64,000 bases of DNA from Sarcocystis neurona (Eukaryota; Apicomplexa; Conoidasida; Eucoccidiorida; Sarcocystidae): NCBI GenBank assembly GCA_000727475.1, contig KL647307.1, positions 651,946 through 715,945 of the forward strand. The letters are read 5' to 3'. Below are positions 52,701 through 58,140 of this stretch, in pieces. The notes below the pieces were generated by a model. That model was not told the DNA's origin. It did no database searches and saw only the letters and a program-made list of their open reading frames with translations. Every line of letters starts with the position of its first letter. Position 1 is the stretch's first letter. Both the position numbers and the translations under genes were made by a program.

Positions 52701-55700
52701 CTGCATCCGTTCACCTACGCATACAAACACACTTCTCCACACGTATCTATATATACATGTACACACATCTACACATATATATATATATATATAAACAAGT
52801 GCTAGTTACGCGGTTGTGTGCGTCGTTTTATCTGTCCAGAGAGGTATGTATATAAATATATCCGCACACATATAAATGTGCAGGTGAGAACACACGTGGA
52901 GGTGTGGAAGGAGATCTGCTGCACGCTGCACCGTTTTTGAGAGCAGCACGCCGTGATGCGCCTGCATGTCCTCGTGTGGGGAAAACAGGAAGACATACGA
53001 CTGCTTCCCCAAGCTGACTTGTGTGAATTCTACTACAGCTATGCACATATATATATATATAAAGACCTACAGCTGGTTCCCCAAGCTGAGCTGCGTGAAT
53101 CTTGCCACAGCTATATATATATATATATATAAAGACCTACAGCTGCTTCCCCAAGCTGAGCTGTGCGAATCCTGCTATATATAGGAAGACTTACTAGTGC
53201 TTCCCCAAGCTGAGCAGCATCCTGCTGGAGCTCCAGGTACGGCGCGCTGTGAACGATAAGCCCGTGGCTGAGTGTTTTTAGTATTTTGACATCTTCTGCT
53301 GCTCTTTCGAGCCTGTCTCTTTCTTCCTGCAATGACAGCAGCTGCTGATCTCGTAGCTTTAGCTGCGCTTCTGCATCTTGCAAGTCCATATCTTCTTCTG
53401 CTCCTTCCCCTCCTCCTCCTCTCGGCCCGAGGCCTGTTGCTTTTTTCAAGTAGTACTCATCGCCGTTCAAAGCAGCAGCCGATCCCGCTGCTGCTTTCCC
53501 GCCTGCAGTGCGGAGTAATGCCGCCAGCAACGCACGCAGCGCTGCTGTCCCGCTGCGATTGTTGCCACTCACGTCTTCATCCTGTTCCTTTTTACTGCAT
53601 CCTCCTCCTCCTTCTCCCTCGGCTCCTGTTGCTGCTGCTGCCGCGTTCTTGCTGCTGGTGCTGCTCACGCCTGCTGCTCCTTCCCCTCCTCCAGCGCCAG
53701 CCGACCCAGACCCACCGGAAGAAGAAGAAGAACTCGCAGTAGCAGCAGCAGCCGCTGAGGCAGACTGTCTTCTCTTCGTTGACGTTGCTGCTGTCGCTTC
53801 TGCTGCTGCTGCTGCTGACGAAGGGGAGTGTAAGTCAGCCAGAATGGCCGCCGCACCGGTGACAGCGTCTTGTTCGGCTAGCGTGCGAGCAGCAGCTGCA
53901 GCTGCAGCAGCAACGGCAGCAGCAGGGACACCTCCGCTGCTGCTGCTGCTGCCTCGTAACTTTGCAGCAGCAGCAGCAGCCGCGTCGAGAAAAAGACTGG
54001 TCGGGTCCCCCCCTGCACGCAGCTGCATGCTGTAGCGCAGCAGCGTGACCTGCTTCTTCAATCTATCAATCTCCACTTTCAGTGAAGCCACCTCCTGGAT
54101 TCTCTCTCCCAAGTTCTTCTCCGCTGCCCGCATGCGGTGTCTGTACACCCCAGCCCGCCGTCGCAGTCCCAGCAGTGACGCATGCAGCGCATCCACAAAC
54201 TGCTGCTGCCGCAGCCACTCGCGCAGACAAATGGACTCTCCTTTTCCGTTTGCCTCTCCATCTCTTCGACTCTCTTCTCTTTTTGCTGCAACAACGCCTC
54301 CTCCCTCTCCTCCACCTCCTGCTGTTGCTGTTTCTTCTGCTCCCGCTGCTGACTGCGACACCTTGCCTGAGGCTCCGCCGACGGAAGCGTCCTCTGCCTT
54401 CTTCGGCTCATTTCCTGCCCCTCCTCTGCGGGCCACACCGTCACTGGGCCGCTCCTGCTGCTGCAGTCCCTGCTTCTTCTTCTGCTCTCCCTCAGCCAGA
54501 TGCTGCACCTGCTGCGTCTGGGCAGCGTCCTTGGTCACAGCGCCCGCTGCAGGAAGACGAGAAGCAGCTGCTGCCCTCTGCTCCACTCTCTCCTCCGATT
54601 CTTTTCTCTCTCTGCTGCCTTCTCCTGCAGCGACGGCTGCCTGCCCCCCTTCCTCACCGCTGCTGCTGCTAGTAACACTGCCAGTGCCACGAACTGCCTC
54701 CTCTTCCTCCTGCAGCTGCTGCTTCACCACACGAGCGAAGGCCCCTGCCTCAACGGCAGTGACCAACTCTTGCAGCAACTGCTGCGTCCACTCGCGCTGC
54801 TGCTGCAGCTTCTTCTCAAACAAAACCGTCGCCTTCCTACTTAGCAAGCTGCCCCTCTGGGGCCGCGCCCTGCTGTTGCTACCGCCACTGCTGCTGCTGC
54901 CGCTGCCACTGCTGCTGCCGCTGCTGCTGCTGCTGCTACTGCTTGAGGCAGGACCCGCCCCTTCAGCAGGAGGCTGCACTTTTCCGCGCAACTGCTCCTC
55001 GGTTCCTTCTTCGTCTTCCTCTTCTTCCTCCTCCGCCTCTCCTCCCTCATCGCCTTCGCTGCTGCTGCTGCTCGAAGAGGAAAAGTCTTCCAGCTCTTCT
55101 AGTTTTGCCACTGCTGCCGCTGCTGCTGCGTCCTTTGCTGCTTCTCCCGCGGCGCCGCCTGCTGCGCCTGCCCTGGTCTCTGCCGTCCCTCCGCCGCCTG
55201 CTGCTGCTGCAGGCGACCGCCCAGAAGAGGAAGGTGCAGCAGATTCTGCGGTCGCTGGTCTTTTTCTGCTGCTCTCCTCCTGCTGCTGCGGCCCTTCCTC
55301 TGCTCGCTTGCCATCCCAGCGGCGTCCCCCTTGGTACACGCTCGGTGCCAGTAGCGAACGTTCTGCATGCGGACGACGCACCCAAATACGCGCAGCAGCA
55401 GCAGCAACAGCAGCAGCAGCAACAGCAGCCGCAGCAACACCAGCAGCAGCAGCAACAGCAGCAGCAGCAACAGCAGCAGCAGCAGGAAACAAGGAAGAAA
55501 CGCAGCGGATGCGCGTCAGATAATGAAGACAAGCGGCAGCCGATGCGTCAGATACTTTGTCCACTATGCGCGTCTCTGTATATGGGCATTTTTGCCGCGC
55601 GTAGTCGCTCCAGAGGACACGTACGTGTTCACCAGTAAATACACATGCACCTACACGTGAGGCGCGTTCCTCCTCTCCGTAGAGACAGGGAGACAGGGAG

Positions 55701-57095
55701 ATAGGGAGCGAGCCAGAGAGACTAAAAAGAACGCACATTCAGGTGCAAAACAAATACTACTACCAGTTTCTAGTAAGACGATCCTTCCTTTTATACGCGT
55801 ACATATATATATACACATATGTATACACATACAAAAGTACGTAACACTTCTCCTGCATCCGGGTCCTGTACATCTGTCTCCTCATCAACACGCCCTTGCT
55901 AATATAAGTTTTTGCACCTACATATATACATATATGTACATAAGAACTACACACTAATATATAGTCATATACGAGTGCAAATAAATAAACATATATATAT
56001 ATACATACACGTATGTGAGAGTATACATATATGTACAGGGAGGCAGAGAAAGAGAGAGAACCATGTATGCAGATGAATATACATATATACGCATGTGCAT
56101 ACTCTGGTGCATACATACTGAATTTTTTCTTTTTTGCTTATTACCGGGTCGCTGCAGCAGGTAGCGGAGTCGCTGGCGGTCGACGCGTGAGGAGAGACGC
56201 GCCTGCAGCAGCAGCAGACTACTCTGCAGCGCACCCCACACAGCGACGACGGCTTCCTGTCTCTCTGCCGCTGCTGCCGCTTCTCTCTGTTGCTGCTCGT
56301 ATTGCTGCTGCAGTCGCCCGATCTCCCACTGGGAGTGTTGCAGGGAGCCCTGGAGTTGATACACCAGCTGCCGCAGCAGCGCTTCCGACTGCGGCACCCC
56401 ACAAGCAGCAGCAACAGCGGCCACAGACAATGTGTACCAGTAGCAACAGAAGCAGCAACAGCAGCAACATGCGCAGGAGTCGCAGCAGCAGCAGCAACAG
56501 CGACGGCACTACCCCAGCAGCAGAAACAGCAGGAGGAGCATGTGCAGGTTCAGAAAGCAACGCAGATCTGGCGTTTGCCCAGCAGCAGCAGCAGCAGGTA
56601 CCACCGACGACGCAGCTGTGAAGGAGACGAGACGCGAGAGGTGCACTGCAGCAAAGACACGCGGAGGGGAGAAGACACACGACCGCTGTGCACACAAGAG
56701 CGAGGCCGTCCACGGGGAAGAGAAGGTAGCTGTCCAAAGAAGAGACGAGACGCGGCAGCTGCCCACCAGACAGACGCGCGATGTGCACAGGAGCCACGGA
56801 GACAGGCGCCGAGGCGTGCGGGTCGAGAAGAGAGCAGCAGAAATGCATGTCTCCGCTGTAGGGAGAAGACACGGACCTCGAGAGGAAGCCGCTCTCTCTG
56901 CTCTTCTTCCTCTTGCTCCTCAGTCTCTTCTTCTGTTCCTGCCGCTGCTGTCTCTGCTGCTGCGGCTGGCCGTGGTGCTGCTGCTGCTGCGGAGTGAAAT
57001 TCATCTTCTGGGCCCCCAGGAATTATCCGCCGCTTCAGACGCCGCTGCGTAGCAGCCCCTGTCGCAGAGGAGCTGCTGCTGCTTCCTCCGCTCAT
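24329..57095 (-). CDS. BRE1: BRE1-type histone H2B E3 ubiquitin ligase, 18 exons
   Basis: Predicted nuclear RING E3 that mono-ubiquitinates histone H2B with a RAD6-type E2 during transcription. Exons 5' to 3': 57095-56877, 56388-56145, 55575-53195, 50881-50795, 49686-49585, 48017-47876, 46849-46791, 44910-44254, 42602-42540, 41620-41523, 39910-39730, 38647-38567, 35094-35047, 33521-33377, 32018-31945, 30942-30864, 26269-26219, 24378-24329. Phases agree throughout and give 1,586 residues. RNF20-like helical N terminus at 74-154, then Ala/Ser/Gly/Gln-rich insertions in exons 3 and 8 between coiled coils, a continuous coiled coil from about 949 to 1527, and a C3HC4 RING at 1532-1570 (CSVC, CGHMYC, CLLRN, CPHC), ending FDQKDIRRVYLDN as in Bre1/HUB proteins. 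It is larger than the usual 700-1,000 residues, mainly through low-complexity insertions. The RING and C terminus are firm. The exact N terminus, the exon 1 donor and the 5' limit of exon 3 are not. An in-frame upstream ATG at 57638 exists. Confidence 0.92.
24379..26218 (-). other. BRE1 intron 17
   Basis: TATATG/CACACA microsatellites with a TG run at about 25107-25133 and a more complex island at 25200-25620. The island contains an ORF ending IYYVGKTVEQVW that mimics a Bre1 tail but is out of phase. Confidence 0.6.
26219..26269 (-). CDS. BRE1: BRE1 exon 17, RING second half
   Basis: Acceptor TTTTTTTTCAG, donor TGCA/GTGAGT. Encodes CLLRNVKTRNRKCPHC, giving RING Cys 6, 7 and 8. With the split Thr codon the joined sequence reads CYTCLLRN, as in the family (CxxC after H-x2-C). 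Confidence 0.95.
26660..27050. repeat. Minisatellite with CTACAAACAC core
   Basis: About ten units of 30-60 bases, each CTACAAACACRTATATATGTGTGTATGTGTG-like with variable TG length. Being nearly stop-free, it produces long spurious Tyr/Val/Cys-rich ORFs on the plus strand. Confidence 0.8.
27255..27620. repeat. About 110-bp tandem repeat, 3-4 degenerate copies
   Basis: Units begin with CRGARGAATAT (near 27258, 27370, 27483, 27565) and continue through CTGTAGAYACACGACTACT and GTGTCTACGRAGACA. Copies differ in length through internal AT runs. Confidence 0.7.
28480..29480. repeat. Degenerate repeats around CTCGCACTCTCAGC plus ATATATATGTG
   Basis: Several copies of a unit of roughly 130-180 bases: a GCTCGCRCTCTCAG box, a palindromic CATATATATATGTG, an AGGTRGG segment, and a GACAGACRGAGAGAGA tail. 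Boxes are seen near 28575, 28705, 28870, 28995, 29335 and 29440. Confidence 0.65.
30280..30520. repeat. TATC microsatellite
   Basis: Nearly uninterrupted imperfect (TATC)n / (TATA)n sequence, ending about 0.34 kb from BRE1 exon 16. Confidence 0.8.
30864..30942 (-). CDS. BRE1: BRE1 exon 16, RING first half
   Basis: Acceptor GGACTGCAG, donor CTACA/GTAAGT. Encodes RRLLCSVCTERF then KDHIINKCGHMYCY, giving RING Cys1, Cys2, Cys3, His4 and Cys5. The KDxxIxKCxHxFC pattern is the Bre1/HUB type of RING. Confidence 0.96.
30943..31944 (-). other. BRE1 intron 15
   Basis: The 3' end next to exon 16 is a CTG/TTG tract about 260 bases long in sense orientation (CAG/CAA on the plus strand, 30957-31215). The rest is TATATG and mixed DNA. 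Confidence 0.75.
30957..31215. repeat. CAG/CAA trinucleotide tract
   Basis: Long imperfect (CAG)n(CAA)n on the plus strand. Translated it gives poly-Gln, poly-Ser or poly-Ala and, in reverse, poly-Leu. It is intronic in the BRE1 model, so these ORFs are not genes. Confidence 0.9.
31945..32018 (-). CDS. BRE1: BRE1 exon 15, coiled coil before RING
   Basis: Acceptor TTGCTGCAG, donor GCGA/GTAAGA. Encodes QTAAHEEISAKDIHLLEEEN then ETMR, which runs directly into the RING. The 2-base start and phase-0 end are what the flanking exons require. Confidence 0.88.
32019..33376 (-). other. BRE1 intron 14
   Basis: TATATA, CACACA and GATA microsatellites and no coding-like segment. Confidence 0.65.
33377..33521 (-). 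CDS. BRE1: BRE1 exon 14, coiled coil
   Basis: Acceptor GCACAACAG, donor GAG/GTACTG. Encodes ALDSVAQESLARRSAAETAL and later ELERKIEKMKAKEEKLLKKR, a strong heptad pattern. Confidence 0.9.
33522..35046 (-). other. BRE1 intron 13
   Basis: A short CTG tract lies next to the exon 14 acceptor. The rest is TATATG/TATC microsatellites, including TATC-rich sequence at 34700-34860. Confidence 0.65.
35047..35094 (-). CDS. BRE1: BRE1 exon 13, 48-nt coiled-coil exon
   Basis: Acceptor CACTTCTGCAG, donor AAG/GTAACC, phase 0 on both sides. Encodes KEEALSKLAAALDANK. Skipping would keep the frame. Confidence 0.85.
35201..35420. repeat. ATAAGTAGACGGGCAG minisatellite turning into a 14-bp repeat
   Basis: About nine copies of an 18-bp unit (GATAAGTAGAYSGGCAKA) followed by about five copies of a 14-bp unit (GATAAAGCGGACA with one further base). 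It is stop-free on the minus strand and gives a spurious long ORF. Confidence 0.85.
35420..36380. repeat. GATA/GACA/GAGA-rich tract
   Basis: About 1 kb of imperfect GATA, GACA and GAGA sequence on the plus strand. In reverse it produces ORFs of Leu/Ser/Tyr-rich sequence, rejected as coding. Confidence 0.8.
38567..38647 (-). CDS. BRE1: BRE1 exon 12, coiled coil
   Basis: Acceptor GTATTTCAG, donor GAG/GTAACT, phase 0 on both sides. Encodes SLADQQRDELALCYQQVQTA then RDGLFKE. Confidence 0.9.
38648..39729 (-). other. BRE1 intron 11, almost wholly CTG in sense
   Basis: Imperfect CAG/GCA tracts on the plus strand (sense CTG/TGC) fill nearly the whole intron up to the exon 12 acceptor, with GAAGAA interruptions. 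All long ORFs here are repeat translations. Confidence 0.8.
39730..39910 (-). CDS. BRE1: BRE1 exon 11, coiled coil
   Basis: Acceptor CGTGTGTAG, donor GCA/GTGAGC. 60 codons, including EEALLELRSRSCNF, LQRLTHLHKQKLLLLRQQYE and NCRAYAEALQQANTRA. The split Arg codon joins it to exon 10. Confidence 0.92.
39911..41522 (-). other. BRE1 intron 10
   Basis: Sense-CTG tracts at both ends (plus-strand CAG at 39960-40210 and 40790-41515) surround AT-rich microsatellites (40400-40770). No gene was seen. Confidence 0.75.
41523..41620 (-). CDS. BRE1: BRE1 exon 10, coiled coil
   Basis: Acceptor TTTCTGCAG, donor AAAG/GTATTT. Encodes QYSRVSEEVDEVSKAFEERH and AYCEHLLRQLKE. Confidence 0.93.
41621..42539 (-). other. 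BRE1 intron 9 with CAG tract and a 47-51-bp repeat
   Basis: The plus strand is CAG-rich from the exon 10 acceptor to about 42170. Within it a unit like GAGCACAGCAGGTTGACGAC plus AAGAAGCAGCAGCAG recurs about every 50 bases (41760-42050). The remainder is complex purine-rich DNA ending at GTATTT. Confidence 0.75.
42540..42602 (-). CDS. BRE1: BRE1 exon 9, coiled coil
   Basis: Acceptor TGTCTTTGCAG, donor GAG/GTATTT, phase 0 on both sides. Encodes ALRLKLSDYDELGAEMAMLR and E. Confidence 0.9.
42603..44253 (-). other. BRE1 intron 8
   Basis: Plus-strand CAG to about 43080, purine-rich DNA to 43620, then AT/GT microsatellites. A 30-nt in-phase candidate exon at 43283-43312 (LRVIAEKPRG) has a poor donor and is not included. 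Confidence 0.7.
44254..44910 (-). CDS. BRE1: BRE1 exon 8, coiled-coil ends around a low-complexity insertion
   Basis: 219 codons, phase 0 on both sides. It begins EDLLHELQLRAVAAERA and ends KLKRENE, both good heptad sequence. Between them lie Ser runs, Ala/Gly-rich sequence, a basic GRKRRRRSE patch (possible nuclear localisation signal), and about 60 residues of QQQ separated by single Lys, Met, Thr or Glu residues. Donor GAA/GTAGGC. Confidence 0.85.
44911..46790 (-). other. BRE1 intron 7
   Basis: AT/GT microsatellites flank a complex island at 45440-45840 that includes a short plus-strand CAG run. No coding segment was recognised. Confidence 0.65.
46791..46849 (-). CDS. BRE1: BRE1 exon 7, coiled coil
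   Basis: Acceptor TTTTCTTCGTAG, donor ACG/GTACCC. Encodes RNERMRKEKQQLIEALRHT. The two-base start with the C left by exon 6 makes a Gln codon. Confidence 0.9.
46850..47875 (-). other. BRE1 intron 6, sense CTG and TCC-rich
   Basis: Imperfect CAG/GAA/GGA tracts on the plus strand fill the intron. At 47400-47455 a 27-bp unit (AGTCGAGGAACAGGAGATCG...) is duplicated head to tail. Confidence 0.75.
47876..48017 (-). CDS. BRE1: BRE1 exon 6, coiled coil
   Basis: Acceptor GGGATGCAG, donor CTAC/GTACGT. 47 codons, including REKFKDEVRALRAWEKEQEV and LSKLKLQHEQLKNAAAQML. Confidence 0.93.
48018..49584 (-). other. BRE1 intron 5
   Basis: Mostly TATATG/GATA microsatellites. Its 5' end (49322-49580), right after the exon 5 donor, is a plus-strand CTG tract, that is CAG in the transcript, the reverse of the usual orientation in this gene. 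Confidence 0.75.
49322..49580. repeat. CTG tract of inverted orientation
   Basis: Imperfect (CTG)n with TTG and TAC interruptions on the plus strand, ending about five bases before exon 5. The other large intronic tracts of the gene read CAG on this strand. Confidence 0.88.
49585..49686 (-). CDS. BRE1: BRE1 exon 5, coiled coil, flanked by inverted triplet tracts
   Basis: Acceptor ACACTACAG, donor GAA/GTAAGA. 34 codons with phase 0 on both sides, ATTREQREELLKRIKELTEE then AASLRQERDRMFCE. Skipping keeps the reading frame and the heptad character. Confidence 0.93.
49687..50794 (-). other. BRE1 intron 4
   Basis: The plus-strand CAG/GCAGAA tract at 49735-50530 (sense CTG) lies upstream of the exon 5 acceptor, followed by AT microsatellites and complex DNA towards exon 4. 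Confidence 0.8.
50795..50881 (-). CDS. BRE1: BRE1 exon 4, coiled coil
   Basis: Acceptor CTGCTGCAG, donor CTC/GTAAGG, phase 0 on both sides. Encodes TARTAEAEELRRELLLMQSQ then KDTQFESLL. Confidence 0.9.
50882..53194 (-). other. BRE1 intron 3
   Basis: The 3' end is a plus-strand CAG tract (50882-51370). The middle is AT/CA microsatellite. At 52346-52480 a minus-strand segment is open (LDEVHYQACTIFRGIEEC, VWDRWTRMVQEVLFMRT) but ends in a stop and has no clear borders. The 5' end is the four-copy donor module described separately. Confidence 0.65.
53000..53230 (-). repeat. Four-copy tandem repeat of the exon 3 donor region
   Basis: Core TCAGCTTGGGGAAGCA (transcript sense) begins near 53215, 53160, 53090 and 53018, spacing about 54-72 bases. 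The first copy is the real end of exon 3 (GAAGCACTA/GTAAGT). The others read GAAGCAGCT/GTAGGT, GAACCAGCT/GTAGGT and GAAGCAGTC/GTATGT, each preceded by an AG acceptor-like site (GCACAG, ACGCAG). Confidence 0.85.
53195..55575 (-). CDS. BRE1: BRE1 exon 3, large exon with low-complexity insertions
   Basis: About 794 codons, ending AAQLGEAL at GTAAGT. Conserved-looking islands are KKLQQQREWTQQLLQELVTA, then CLREWLRQQQFVDALHASLL with ERIQEVASLKVEIDRLKKQV, and finally EAQLKLRDQQLLSLQEERDR. They are separated by Ser, Ala, Gly and Glu/Asp-rich runs. The 5' limit is uncertain. The acceptor used here (CATATACAG) keeps IVDKVSDASAAACLHYL plus a poly-Ala/Val run from a CTG tract. A second in-phase acceptor (GCATGCAG, exon starting at 55362) would treat that CTG tract as intronic. 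Confidence 0.82.
55390..55495. repeat. CAG/CAA tract near the 5' end of BRE1 exon 3
   Basis: Plus-strand (CAG)n(CAA)n. In the BRE1 frame it would encode an Ala/Val run. It may instead be the 3' end of intron 2, depending on which acceptor is used. Confidence 0.8.
55576..56144 (-). other. BRE1 intron 2
   Basis: AT/CA microsatellites. A short minus-strand open segment at about 55850-55915 (SKGVLMRRQMYRTRMQEK) resembles the open segment at 52.4 kb in intron 3. It is not required by the phases. Confidence 0.6.
56145..56388 (-). CDS. BRE1: BRE1 exon 2, N-terminal helical region
   Basis: Acceptor GGTGCCGCAG, donor CCCG/GTAATA. 81 codons, including SEALLRQLVYQLQGSLQHSQ, EIGRLQQQYEQQQRE and VVAVWGALQSSLLLLQARLS. 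The L-x3-W-x2-L segment falls where RNF20/HUB proteins carry VNRYWNQL-like sequence. Confidence 0.87.
56389..56876 (-). other. BRE1 intron 1
   Basis: CTG-rich (sense) near the exon 2 acceptor, otherwise complex DNA open in several frames. The donor GAG/GTCCGT is weak, so exon 1 may extend further 3'. Confidence 0.5.
56877..57095 (-). CDS. BRE1: BRE1 exon 1 (proposed start)
   Basis: Starts at ATG within AGCGACATGAGCGG and encodes MSGGSSSSSSATGAATQRRL, KRRIIPGGPEDEFH, an Ala-rich run and a Glu-rich run. A Ser/Gly start followed by a basic KRR patch is common for HUB/Bre1 proteins. The frame remains open upstream to another ATG at 57638 through a 15-bp Leu-encoding repeat. I prefer the shorter start because that repeat is unlikely to be coding, but this is a judgement. 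Confidence 0.65.
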
Positions 57096-58140
57096 GTCGC
57101 TTCCCCCCGACTGCAACAGCTCCCAGCAGTGCTCCCGACTTTCTTCTTTCTTCCTTCCCGAAGATCCTGTTGCTGCTTCCCACTCTGCTGCTGTCTGCAG
57201 CACCAAGAGTTGCAGCAACAACTGCTGCGGCAGCAAATGTTGCAGCAGCAAATGTTGCAGCAGCAAACGTCGCAGCAGCAAATGTTGCAGCAGCAAACGT
57301 TGCAGCAGCAAATGTTGCAGCAGCAAACGTCGCAGCAGCAAACGTCGCAGCAGCAAATGTCGCAGCAGCAAACGTCGCAGCAGCAAACGCTGCAGCAGCC
57401 TGCGCTCTTTCGTGTTCTCCCGCACTCCCGCTCGTGCCCTGTCCGTTGTGTGTGTGCAGGTGCTGCTCTTCGTCGTCTGTGTCCTGGGAGACACTCCTGC
57501 TGCTGCTGCTTCTCTGTTAAACTGCTGCTGCTTCTCCTTCGGCCTCTCGCAAGGCTGCTGCCCGGCGGCTGCGGACGTAGGTGCTTCCCCCGGTGCAGCA
57601 CTCTCGCTATTGCTCTTTTCCCTTTCCCCCACCAACACGGCTTCTTCTGCTCTTCGCCCAGAGGCGAGAGGGACCTTCTCGGCCTGCTGCCGGTGCTGCT
57701 GCTACTGATCTGTGCTGCGCGGCTGTCGCTGCCTGCGCTGCTGATGTTACACGACGCTCTGCCACTCGCAGACGTCTGCTGCTGCTGCTCCTGCTGCTGC
57801 AAATTCTCTCCTCCTTCTACGCACCCGGCTGCAGGTACTACCGCTCAAAAAACGACGCTGCTTCATCTACAGACGCCGCTGTTCTTCTCTTCTTGCTGGG
57901 TCTTCTCCTCCTGCTACTGTTCTGTTGCGGCTCATCTGACCTTTCCTGTGATGCCGGTGCTCCCCTCGCCTCTGCTGCTGCTTTCGCTTGTCCTGCTGTT
58001 GGCACTCCTGCTGCTGGTGCCGCTTCTCCCCCCGTGCCGTGGCGCTAGTGCGGCTGCTCTTGCTGCGGCCTCTGCTGCCCGTCGAGGGGCAGCGCTGCTT
58101 CAGCTGCTGGGCCGTTGCGGAAATCAAGGAAACGTAGAGC
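57096..58140. other. 5' flank of BRE1, CT/CTG-rich
   Basis: Apart from the 15-bp repeat this is CTG/CTC-rich on the plus strand with stop-poor frames on both strands. No promoter motif could be identified. Repeat density drops sharply at about 58,100. Confidence 0.45.
57215..57400. repeat. 15-bp tandem repeat TTGCAGCAGCAAAYG
   Basis: About 12 copies with alternating variants (AAATG, AAACG, CGTCG, CGTTG). It lies just upstream of the proposed BRE1 start, so it is 5' UTR or promoter-proximal unless the long N terminus is used. On the plus strand it reads LQQQM/TSQQQ in a 490-codon frame that I take as spurious. Confidence 0.88.
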
